Source: Lindgomyces ingoldianus (taxonomy: Eukaryota > Ascomycota > Dothideomycetes > Pleosporales > Lindgomycetaceae). Taken from it: DNA of 64,000 bases. Under the pieces are notes generated by a model, which was not told the DNA's origin, ran no database searches, and saw only the letters and a program-made list of their open reading frames with translations. Positions 48,220 through 58,862 of the stretch are shown piece by piece. The DNA is taken from the NCBI RefSeq assembly GCF_010093535.1, contig NW_022985198.1, positions 62,001-126,000 of the forward strand, written 5' to 3'. The stretch's first letter is position 1. Every line of letters starts with the position of its first letter. The position numbers and the translations under genes are program-made.

Positions 48220-51200
48220 CACCTAAGCTAGGAATAGACAGGACTTGCCTTAATAGACAGTAGATGCACGTTTACAGTAATTAACTTAAAATAAGTTAAC
48301 TAAAACAACATACTATTCTAAAAAAAGAAAAATCCCTTTAAAGTATCCTTAGCTAACGCCTTATTAATAGAATATAGCGCAGGACAAATCTAACTTAAAA
48401 CAGAAAAACTTATTACTAAGGCTAAAGGAACTAATAATTAGATATTGTTTAACATACTACTTTTAAGAGGTAAATACTAGGCAATACTAGGCTATAACTA
48501 GCTTTATAAACATAACTTAGCAATTAACTAGTAAACTATGTCTCTAACTAACTAAGACAGCGTAGAAGCAGCATAATTAGTATCTTATAAAGACTCTAAC
48601 AAGACCTATTAATAGGAGAAGCTAAAAATATTCCCTTACTAGGAACTAGAAGCTTAGGCAGTCTGTCTAATAAAGGAAGAGCTAGAAGAAATCTCTTTTA
48701 AAGAATTTAAAAAAGAAAGAGACCTTAATTAGGTTAGAATCTACTAAATAGCGCAAGAAGCAAGCAGACTACCTAAAGAATATTAAGACTATAAAGATAT
48801 GTTTAAGACCCTAGAAGACTCTAGAGAACTACTACTGCACTAACTATAGGATCACACTATTAATCTTAAGCTAAACCTACAACTAAAAACTTATAAACTA
48901 CAACCCCTAACAAAAGCTTAAAAGGACGCCCTGTAAGAATATGTAGACAGGATGTTAGCTTAAGGGCACATTAGGGAAAGCAACAGCCTAGTAGCATTAG
49001 CAGTAGTCTTTACAAAAAAGAAGAATAGCAAGGTAAGAGTATGTTAGGATTATTAAACCCTAAATAATAATACTATAAGAGATTAGTACTCTCTACTAAT
49101 TATCTAAAATATTATAAACTAACTTAAAGGAACTAAGCACTTTACTAAATTTAACATTTAAGACAGATTTAATAAAATAAGAATTAAAGAAGAACATAAG
49201 TAGATAACAGCCTTCTAAACTCTAAGAGAACTATATAAACTTTTTATTATACTATTTAGACTAACTAATGCCCTAGCAACCTTCTAATAAGTTATTAACA
49301 CTGCACTTAACCCTTACCTAGATATATTTGTACTTGTGTACCTAGATAACATCCTAGTATACATAAAAGAGAACTAAATAGACTATGTATCTAAAGTAAA
49401 ACTTATACTTAACTAACTTTAATAATATAGACTTTACCTATAATTAGAAAAATGCAAATTTAACATATAAAAAACTAAATATCTAGAATTTATTATTAAT
49501 AGCAAGGAAATTAAAATAGACCTTACTAAAGTAAACAAAGTACTTAATTAGCTAACACTAACAATAGTAATAGAGATTAAAGGATTTCTAGGCCTTACAG
49601 GCTACGTACAAAGAATAATTAAGGATTACTTAAAAATAACACTTCCCCTTATAAACGCTACTTTAAAAGAAAAGGCAACCTAGAAATTCTAGTAGACGCT
49701 AGAAATAGAAGAAGCCTTTTAAGAACTAAAAAGAATAATAACAAGCTACTCTATCCTCTAGATGTACAACCCTACATTAGAGATAAAAGTGCACACTAAT
49801 GCTTCCCTATAAGCTAAAGAAGCAGCACTCTTCTAAAAATAAGAAAACAGTTAATAGCACCTAGTAGCCTACTACTTAGCAAAATTTGCGCTGTTAGAAT
49901 AAAAATATACTATTCTTAACAAAGAATTAAAGGCAATAGTAAATGCATGCAGGAACTAGAAAGTTAAGCTTTAAAGCCTTAGTTAGCAATTTATAATCTT
50001 TACTAACTACATAAACCTTATTACTTTTCTTACTACTAAAAAACTCTTACTAATGCATGTATAATAGGCAATAGAACTTACTTAATTTAATTTTGTTATT
50101 AAACATGTAGCTAGAGGCAGCAACTAACAAGCTAACGCTTTAAGTAGACGCGTAGACAATTTTAAGGCAAATAAAGAAAACTTAGAGGAATTTGCAATTT
50201 TTAAGGAAACCCTAGAAGGACTAGTCTATAAAGGACTAAACTAAAAGAAACTACTATGCTCCCTTATAATAATTAAACAAGAATAAAAAAACTTAATAAA
50301 AGAATATTATAAAGCCTCTATGTTTAGACACCTAGGAATTAGATTACTATAAAAGAAAATTAAAACTGCTATACTACAAGAAGTACCCTAACTAAAACAT
50401 TTATGTACTAAAGTTCTGTAAGAATGTAATATTTGCAATAAGAACAACTTGCAACAACATAAGCTCTACAGATTACTCTAGTTAATTATAACACTAAGCT
50501 AACTATAGACAATAATAACTATAGACTTTATAACTAGGCTACTACCCTTATGTAAACCTAGAACTAAAAGACTTTGTAATATAATTGCACAAGTTATAGA
50601 CAAAACTACTAAGTTTATTTACTTATAGCTGTTAGAAAAAATAATTATAGCTAAAGAATTTATGTTTAAACTAGAAAAAAACATTCTAGCTATTTATAGC
50701 TGCCTAGAAATAATTATCTTTAACTATAATAAGCAGTTTACTAGCAAATTCTAAACAGATATAGCTAAACATTTTAGAATTAACTACAAACTCTTTACTA
50801 CCTATTACCTATAAATAGATAGACAAATAGAAAAAGTAAACATAGAAGTAGAAAAATACCTATGTAAATATGTCTTATATAAATAAATAGATTAAGCAGA
50901 ATAGTTACTAATAGCACAATTTGCTATTAATACTATAAAATTAGCTATAACTAAAGAAACCCTGTATAAAGCTAATTTTAGATATGCCCTAAGATACAAG
51001 CTTTAGGGCACACAACTAACAGACCCTCTTAAAGCTATAGATCGCGCAACTAGGCTCCTAGAACTGCATTAGAAACTTACTAAAGAAGCATAGTTAGCTA
51101 AGGAAGCTATAGAAAAAATAGTAAACTTAAAAAAGAAACTAGCACTAGAAATACACTCTAACAACTATGTATACTTAGACACAAAAAACTTTAAAACACT

Positions 51201-51540
51201 AAAGCTCTCTAGGAAGCTAGCTAAAAAACGCATAAGACTATATAGAGTTATACAAACTTACCCTAGCATTTGTAAACTTAAGCTCTCTAAAGAAATGCAG
51301 ATACACCTCTAGTTTTATGTCTTTAAACTTAAACTTGCGCTAAGAAACATCCTACTTGTAACTACTAGATAAAAAGAAGAAGAACAGGAATATAAAGTAG
51401 AAAAAATTTTAGACTATAAAGAAAATAAGTACCTAGTAAAATAAAAAGGATAGCTTACTAGTAAAAACACTTAGAAACTTGCTAAGAACCTTTTAAACGC
51501 CCCTTAGGCCCTTTATAAATACTTAGAGTTCCTTCTAAAC
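48220..51540 (+). pseudogene. Pol remnant of Gypsy-1 (protease to chromodomain)
   Basis: Protease: about 48,235-48,290, GLALIDSRCTFTVI, which keeps the catalytic Asp. Reverse transcriptase: about 48,780-49,640, with the active-site motif as YLDNILVY at 49,336-49,362, preceded by LFRLTNALATF and followed by EKCKFNI. RNase H: about 49,750-50,170 (HTNASL...). Integrase: about 50,230-51,180, including STAYY-type and QTEKVN-type blocks in mutated form. Chromodomain: about 51,385-51,540 (YLVK, stop, KG, stop, LTSKNT). Stops are at Gln/Trp codons. The similarity to Gypsy-2 is obvious but the LTRs differ. Confidence 0.9.
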
Positions 51541-51574
51541 AGAACTACCCTAAAGAAAGCTCCTTAGACTAGAA

Positions 51575-52018
51575 AATACTATTATTAGTTAAAACTGCAG
51601 CAGCACTAGCTAGCTACAATATAGGAAGTCTGCAAACCTTTAACATAGGCTAAAAAGGAGAAAGACTAGCTACTTTTGCCTTAAGCGCTTTAAGCTTATC
51701 TAGAGATAAGAGGTCTTCTTTTAAATACTTTACTTTTTAATTCTTTAACACCTTTAACTGCTTTTAAATCTTTTTTTTATAAGAAATAATTAATTAAAGA
51801 TGTTTTACTAACTCTTTCTTTTTACACATCCTGTCTTCTTAAGCCACCTCTGCCTCTGCTAAAAGCCTTTTGCGTTCTTGCTCTAGGCAATCCTAAGCTG
51901 CGTCTAACATAAAGGCGTTGCAATAGCTACCCTTCTGCACACACTCTACGCACTTGTCTAACAACAAGGACATTGCGTAAGAGGACCTGCTTAAATAACA
52001 AGCACTACAGGGACGCAT
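51575..52018 (-). pseudogene. Antisense Cys-rich/coiled-coil reading frame of Gypsy-1
   Basis: It begins with ATG at 52,018 on the minus strand: MRPCSAC, then DKCVECVQKGSYCN, a charged helix (LEQERKRLLAEAEVA), then YLKEDLLSLDKLKALKAKV. It stays in one frame for about 145 codons except for TAG/TAA at probable Gln positions. It lies after the chromodomain and ends before the 3' LTR, antisense to pol. Gypsy-2 carries the same frame with the same block order. It may be an accessory protein expressed from an antisense promoter. No function is known to me. Confidence 0.68.
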
Positions 52019-52226
52019 CTTTGTATAGTAAAAAGGATTAAGACAAGTAATAGTGTAAAGACAACAAACAATAGCAGAGAAACAAGAAGCCTAGCAAGGC
52101 ATAGTTAAGAAAGTTTAATATAGAGTTAGCCTTTAAGAAAGGGAACACACTAGCTAAAAAGAAAATCTAACGCTTATAATAAAAAGAACGTAACAGCAAG
52201 AACGCTAACTAAGAGGGAAGCCTGCG

Positions 52227-52836
52227 TGTTACAGCTAACAGTTAGACTGTAATAACCTAACTAGCTGTCCCACACAGCCTAAACAACATTAGATAGAAAA
52301 CACTTAGCCCTGCGCTAAGCAAGTCACGTGACAGGACAGATAAAGAATAGCTCTAGCTTTTAGAGAAAGGCTTTGCTAAATGCATTGTCTAATAGAACGT
52401 GCAGGCTTGCAGGCTTGCAGGCTATGCAGGTTATTTTAGAACTAGCATGCAAGCATGCAAAGCATGTAAACCCTATGTATATAGTCTTAATCACAACTAT
52501 AGTTAGAAGGCTGTAATTACTGTTTAGTTTATTATTTAGTCTTTACTTACTTAATAAATAGAGAGGCGTTAACACCTTTACTAAAAGTGGACATTGCCGC
52601 CTTATATATCTTGCACTATATATACCTCCTTCCCTATCCCTACAAATTAGGTTTACTAGCTACTTATACAGCTGCTAGGTTAAACCACAGCCTGCCTTCT
52701 CATATTCTGCCTACCCTATACTCTGCTCGACGGACTGTACACCTGATCTAGCTAAGTTCTATCCCCAACCCGCTCACAACATCATAGGCCGTCGTACTCC
52801 TAAAAATACTATTTCACTAGAGTAAGGGTTGTAACA
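52227..52836 (+). repeat. 3' LTR of Gypsy-1 (610 bp)
   Basis: This is the partner of 38,648-39,257. The first 180 bp are RIP-mutated, and the last 140 bp keep CG sites lost in the 5' LTR (CTCGACGG against CTTAACAG). Confidence 0.93.
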
Positions 52837-53640
52837 CTTATTAAGTTTAATAGCAAAATAATTAAACTTACGTATAATATAATAGTTTTTATTTAAAAAA
52901 AATAAGTAAGCTACCTTTATATAATTAACTTAAAAAATAAAGATGCTACATAATAATATATTAAGTAATGTGTAAGAGGGGCATATATTACATTTATGTG
53001 TTAACTAGAGGTAGTATTTAACTAATCTATTACTGCATAAACTACAGACTTTTTATATAATAATATTAATACACTTAACACATAAATCTAATAGTAGATA
53101 AATAATAGTAAGCATAGTCTTACCTTTTTACTATTATAGCTGAATTATGTAAAGCTGTTTATCTTTATAGATAAATTATTTACTAATAATAAAGACCTTA
53201 GCTTATAGCTAGAAGTTTTAATTATATTAAGTAATAAAGACTATATAAAGTAAAGCAACTACTTTAAAATACTAAGCAACATTATACACTAGAATTTTAC
53301 TAAGTATAAAAAAGTAACTAAAAGTGTTTTTACTAGTAAACTATATAAAATAGTTAAAAAGCTTAATAATGTAATTACTTTTAGTACAACTTTATAGTAA
53401 ATTATATAAACACTTAAACTACTACTAATTCTAGTAGTAATTTATATAGATTTAAGGTCTTTATATAATTACTTTATTAAGCTAAGCACTACTAGTAAAA
53501 AGTAACTTATAATTAACATTATGTTACTTTATAAATTATATAAAAAAAGAGAAATTACTAAAATTAAGTAAATTAATAGTAAAAATAACCTAGTAGATGC
53601 ATATATAAAAAAAACACTAAATTAGGCTTTTTAATTATTA
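52837..53640 (+). pseudogene. Copia X4 pol remnant, part 2 (end of RT, RNase H)
   Basis: It continues the RT frame interrupted by Gypsy-1 (FNSKIIKLTYN just after the junction). The RNase H region includes INLKNKDATY near 52,930. A block at about 53,432-53,503 reads VVIYIDLRSLYN then FIKLSTTSKK, the fungal Copia-like RNase H core in mutated form. Then come INIMLL and REITKIKQINSKN. Damage is RIP-type. The same region in minus orientation occurs in X2 and X3. Confidence 0.75.
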
Positions 53641-54056
53641 GTTCTAACTAACTGCCTTTCTGTCTAGATAGAAGCATCTATAGACTAGCTAGATCCTGTG
53701 CGCAAAGATGCCTTAGACTAACTAGACTAATAACACCTTTATATAAAGCTTATTTTTTTTATTTTTTTTTTTATATTATACACACTTATTTTTCTTATTA
53801 TAAGGATCTGTCACTGCTAGCACAGTATAAAAAAAAGAGCTAGGGGATTATATAGTAGAGCTTAGAAAGTAAAGGATAAAAAAAAGAAAAGCTATTTACA
53901 TAGTATAACTAGCCTATTCTAACGCACAGCATTACTAGGGGTAAGTTCTAATAAATAAGGTAAAGTAAAGGCAGAACATAATTAGATAGACCTACATAGA
54001 CAGAAAAAAAGTAACGCGTACAAAAGGCAACTCTTTAGATAAAAAAAAGTTGCTAG

Positions 54057-54896
54057 TATTTATACATAGTAGCAGTGTTACAGTCTAGATATAAGCAATT
54101 ATGTATAAGTAGAACTATATATTTATGTTACATAATGCTTGTGCATAAACCTTTGTGCGTAAATATTTAGATATTCCTCTTTTCCTCTATATAAAGAAAA
54201 GATAAGAGTAATAGAACTAGAAACATGTTGCCCTTACTTTACCTACTGTAAGGACGGGGCTCCGCACCACTCCGCCAATACAACTAAAAAGGTGCGAATA
54301 ATCAACTAACGTTGATTTTTAGGTGCAGAATAGTATATATACCTGTCGCACGTAAGCGCCATCTCAGCCTTACATTATCCCCCTTCTTAGCAGACGCATG
54401 TCCCAGGCGTCACATGACCTACCCGCAGCTCAGAGGCGCCATGCGCATGTCTTGGTTACCGGCCAGAGGCTGACCACCTGCGGCCCAGAGGCGCGGGATA
54501 AATAACGACACAACGCTTAGTGGCCCACGCCAGCTAAGCCATATACACTAGACCTCCTAGCAGCTACAACGTGGCGCTAGAAGAGGCTGCCTTACGTTTT
54601 AGTCTAAAAACTAGCTAAGCTGTCTAAGGTGTGGGTTAAACACGCGACTGTCCTTGTTGTTAGTTAATTATTATATAAGGATAGGGCTCTGCACTACTCT
54701 GCTAATACAACTAAAAAGGTGCAAATAATTAACTAACGTTAATTTTTAGGTGCAGAATAGTATATATACCTGTCGCACGTAAGCGCCATCTCGGCCTTAC
54801 ACCTACCTTATACGCTGTGCACACTGTACACTACTCTTACTCTTGCTACTTAAGTGCTTCTACTATAAGCAGCTAGCTGTTAGAGCCTATTTAATA
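54057..54896 (+). repeat. 3' LTR of Copia X4, interrupted by a TRIM
   Basis: The LTR parts are 54,057-54,246 and 54,807-54,896, together 280 bp. The right end reads GAGCCTATTTAATA, the mutated form of the LTR terminus. Confidence 0.88.
54247..54801 (-). mobile_element. TRIM element, 555 bp, CCTAC duplication
   Basis: Two 128-bp terminal direct repeats (54,247-54,374 and 54,674-54,801) start TGTAAGG (TATAAGG in the second) and end CCTTACA. CCTAC flanks the element at 54,242-54,246 and 54,802-54,806. The 299-bp interior has no coding capacity. A purine tract (AAGAAGGGGGATAA) abuts the left repeat on the minus strand, so the element probably reads on that strand. Each repeat has a TATATATA-type motif. 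The left repeat and interior are GC-rich; only the inner start of the right repeat is clearly RIP-mutated. Confidence 0.9.
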
Positions 54897-57745
54897 GTAA
54901 ATAAGTTAAGTACACAGCAGCAAGTCTACTAGAACACATAAATAGTAGCATAAAAAAGTAGTTTATTTTTTATTTAATAATAGTAAAGTAAGAGTTTTAC
55001 TTTTACATAAAAAAAGCTTAATTTTTTTAAAGTAATATATTAATTAATTTTAAAGAATTTAAAAACATAACCTAGTTTAGTTTTTCTATAACATTTAGTA
55101 AGATTACTTAAGTTATTGTTTAAGTAATATAGTACTAAGCTAATTCTTTATTAATTTAAGAGTAGAGTTAGTGTAGTCTAAGTAAGACTTTTAACTAGTT
55201 ATTAGTTTAAGCTACTTTTAATTTTTTTATGTTTTGTTTATAACAGCTAAGAATGTCTGCCCTAGTGTTGTTCTTACTAGAGGTGTACTTAATTTAAAAG
55301 TAATACTAAGCTAACTTTTTAGCTTAATAGACCTAATAAGCATTTAGCACTTTTATTATTATAAAGTACTTTAATAACTAATAATTAGTGTATACTAAAG
55401 TGCTTATTATTACTAATGTAAGCTTAGCCCTTTATTATTTAAATGCTGTAATAATTATAAATAGCTTCTTATTATATATTTTTTAGTTTAGCTCTAAACT
55501 AAATAAGACCTTACTATAGAATAAAACAGAGCACTAATTTTTATTAGCATGTTTCTAAAATAAAACTCCTGCTACTACTTTATTAAAAGTGTTAGTTTTA
55601 ATTTTAGTTTATAATATAAAGTTAAAATAGTAAAGCATAAGTATTTTTAGTAGCTTAGACTTTTGCTTTTTAAAAGCTATATTACACTTTAAAGTCTATA
55701 TAAAAAAAGTAGTAAAACTTTAAAGTGTAATAATTAGTTTTACTACATAGAAAAATTTTAAAACAAATTATTAATAAAATTTAGTAAAGCCTAGAAAAGA
55801 TTTTACACCTGTTATAGTAGTAAGGGCTTGCTAGTTACATAGCACTTTTACTTTTTATAAGTTAACCTCTAGTTCTTTATTTAAAAGTATATGGCTAAGA
55901 TACTTTATTTAAGTAATATAAAATTTACTTTTTTTAATCTTTACTTATAATTCTGCTTACTAGAGCCTCTCTAAAACCTTTTTAATATAAAAGATATTAG
56001 TTGCCTTATTTTTAGAGTAGATAAAGATGTTATTTAAGTAGGTAATATAGAAATTGTCTAAGTAGTTAATTAATATATTATTTATATAGCGCTTGTAAGT
56101 TGCTAGGCTATTACATAATCTAAAAAGTAAGACTTTACATTTATATATTTTATATTATGTCTAAAAAGTAGTACATGTTTTAGAGCTTAGATCTATCCTA
56201 ATTTTATTAAAAGCTGTGTAAATATTAAACTTAGTAAAAATTACTACTTTAGTAGGTCTTAATAAAAGTTTATTTATATACAGTATTAAATACACATTCT
56301 TATAAGTAATAGCATTAAGTTTATAGTAATTAACATAAATACAGAAGTTACTGTTTAGTTTCTGTATATAAAGAATAGAAGATGTAAAAAGGCTCTAACT
56401 TTACTTAATAAAGCTATATTTTAAATTATTTATAATATACTTTTTTATTACTTTTAGTTTCTTAACATTCTGTTTATACAAAGGGCTGTAACTGTTAAAG
56501 AGAGGTTCTGTAAGAACAATCTTGTAGTTATATAAGCAATGGTTTAGCAATTAGTAAGGTGCAGTATAGCTAAACACATCTTAGTACTAACAGTATTTAA
56601 ATAGTAATTAGAGGTTTACTAATGCTTTAGTTTTCTATTTATTATCTAATAGTAAGGCTTACTTATCTTTAATTAAACCCTTAATTTTATAAATAAAAGT
56701 TAAAAAACTTATTTTTTTATGTTAAAATAAAAAGCATTTACTAAAATAAAGGTAATAGTAAAGAAATAAATGTCTTTTAGACCTATTCTAGACTTCTTAA
56801 TAAATAAGCAGATGAACAATTTAAGTGTTTTTAGACTATAAGTAATAGAAAAGCAGTATAATTTTAGTAGCCTTAGTAAACCCTTAATGCAGTTAGTTAT
56901 TAGGCTGCAAAACTACTAAATATAGTTCTTTTTCTATAGTGTGTTATATTATCTAATATCTAACTCTACTTCTTTATTATGTGCAGGCTAGTTAAATTGC
57001 ATAAGTAAGAGTAGTAAAAGTTTATAAATAGTAAAATACTTATTGTCACAGTCGGCATGCTCAAGCTACAAGCAAGAGGTGGTGTAACTCAACTAGATTA
57101 AACTAAGGAGCAGAGGAGCTGCTCTGCGAGTTTAAATATACATGTGTGCCCCCTGCCAAGGCGCTACTCGTAGCACTAGCGTGCTACTCGTTGCGCAAGC
57201 GAGGGAGCTGATGCCGCAGAGCATGTGAGGCGGTACACGCTGTTACACTTATTAAGCTATATAATTTAATTTTTTTTTATATCTAGTTAAAGTTTAAAAC
57301 AACATAACTATTTAATGCTAATAATATAATTCTATAAGCTAAAGTTTATAATAATAAAGAGGCAGTTTTAGATGCTTTTACTATTAATTTACATGTGTAG
57401 GCAGATATACTAGTAGACAGAAACTTAGATTTAGTCTTAAAAGCCCTTAACTATAACTTTAAAAAGTAAATGTTAGATAAGAATATAAAAGTATTAAAAT
57501 AAAAACTTAGCAGTTATTAAGTTAATAAATAAAAAACTATATGCGCTAGTATTAACTAAAAAATTTAATTAAACTTTAATGCCTTTTAAGCATAAAATAG
57601 TAGAGACTTAAAAATGTTTTTTTTAAATAAGTGTAATAAGTTAATATTTAGTAAGTTATACTTATTTAAGCCTAGAATAAAAAGTTTTTTTAAGTGTTTT
57701 TATTTTTTATTTAAAAAAGATTAAAGTTATAATTATTTATATTTA
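54897..57745 (-). mobile_element. Gypsy-4 retrotransposon remnant (minus strand)
   Basis: On the minus strand, a protease-like segment lies at about 57,500-57,600 (LVNTSAYSFLFINL, the catalytic Asp as Asn). Reverse transcriptase remnants span about 55,900-56,700: FTKFNIYTAFNKIRI, and the active-site region FYITYLNNIFIYSK at about 56,012-56,055. RNase H decay is at about 55,100-55,900. A solo LTR interrupts it at 57,044. The 3' part ends at the Copia X4 LTR, and the 5' part is cut by a Fot1-B derivative at 57,746. No LTR was identified. Confidence 0.75.
57044..57247 (-). mobile_element. Solo LTR, 204 bp, CTTAT duplication
   Basis: It is bounded by TGTCACAG and CTGTTACA and flanked by CTTAT on both sides (57,039-57,043 and 57,248-57,252). 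It is the same family as the split 3' LTR at 2042-7564, in the opposite orientation. It is GC-rich and barely mutated. It has a short tandem duplication (GCTACTCGT.GC) absent from the other copy, and a TATTTAAA-type element on the minus strand. Confidence 0.9.
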
Positions 57746-58860
57746 ACGTACCTAACAGGTTGGCCGGCCACTTTTGCCAAGCCCCCACCAAACTCTACCT
57801 ATCTACATAATGCCTTAACAACAACACTAGATTAAGTCTTCTAAAGAACGTTAGATACAGCTTGCTCTTTAGGCTCTTAAATAAGACTTAAAACTCTCCT
57901 TACAATGCGCTGCAGCTATCTATAATGTCTCTTACATAACACTAAGCAATTAACGCGCTAGACAGCCTTTACAAGCAGAATGCTAGCCTAAATTAAGGAA
58001 TCTAACTAAGCTTAAGAAGAAGGTAGTTATTAAGTACATACTTAAGCTTATTACGCGCAGATTTCCCCCTAGGCTCGCAGCTGTAGCTAATATAGCTAAT
58101 TCCTTGCCTGTAGAGCGCAATCTAGGCCAGGTTAGCTTAAACTAGACTAGTATGTAGGTTAAGCACTGCCCTAAGTTTATAATAAAGTTTAATTATAAGT
58201 ATAATTATAAGAGAGCGCTCTATAAGGATCTAGAGGTTATTTAGAGCTAGTTTCGCCTAGTAGCTAACATAAAAGCTAAGTACAGTATCTAGGATAAAGA
58301 CAGGTATAACTTTAATAAGTTAAGCTTTATAATAGGCTAGATATTAACTAGAGCAGTTATTACAGCTTTAGAGAGATAAGGACAGCTAAAGGTAATATAG
58401 TAAGGTAATAGAGAGTAGACAATAGTTATCTAGAGTATTAACATAACAAGGTAGGCTATAAGATTATAGAGCTTTAAGCAGCAAATAAAGCTACTATATA
58501 ACATAAATTACATAAAAGAAAGTAGATTTAGGCAGAAAAGACCTTAATAGTTAAGAATAGGGCTTGTCTAACTGCTCTAAAGGAGTTTAGAGCGCGTAGT
58601 AATAGGAAGAAGCTAAAGACGCAAGTGCGCGCTAAAAGAGGTAGGCTAAGTTAAAGGTAATGCAGGTAGTGCAATTAAACTAGGCATAACTTGCGTATGT
58701 GTAAGTAAGTAGTAGAAGTAGACTCTAAATAATATCTTATGTTGTATTACTCTATACAGGGCTAAAGTGGGCTGTTTTGCGAGAGAATAGGGTGGTTTTA
58801 GTAGGGGCTTAGCAAAAGTGGCCGGCCAACCTGTGTGGCCGGCTAAACTGTTAGGTACGT
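57746..58860 (+). mobile_element. Internally deleted Fot1-type family B element, copy 2
   Basis: It is 1115 bp between TA dinucleotides, collinear with the full-length element at 35,093 but lacking about 730 bp. The join is near 58,459 and identical in position to copy 1. The left terminal repeat has one 17-bp subunit instead of two, which accounts for the 17-bp length difference from copy 1. Confidence 0.9.
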
Positions 58861-58862
58861 TA

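Larger units (their letters stand above)
38648..52836 (+). mobile_element. Gypsy-1 LTR retrotransposon (chromovirus type), CTTAT duplication
   Basis: The LTRs are 38,648-39,257 and 52,227-52,836, each exactly 610 bp, starting TGTTACAGC and ending TTGTAACA. CTTAT flanks the element at 38,643-38,647 and 52,837-52,841. A purine-rich tract (AGAGGGAAGCCTGCG) precedes the 3' LTR. Gag is split by Gypsy-Z (40,227-46,805), and pol follows on the plus strand. LTR differences are almost all C/T and G/A, and the less mutated state lies on the outer side at both ends. Confidence 0.95.
36958..54896 (+). mobile_element. Copia copy X4 (plus strand), interrupted by Gypsy-1 and a TRIM
   Basis: The pol pieces 36,960-38,647 and 52,837-53,640 join across Gypsy-1, and the 3' LTR is 54,057-54,896. 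Removing the 555-bp TRIM plus its 5-bp duplication leaves exactly 280 bp, the LTR length of X3. An A-rich purine tract precedes the LTR. The 5' LTR and gag are missing on the left, where family-B Fot1 abuts. The coding strand here establishes that X2 and X3 run on the minus strand. Confidence 0.85.
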
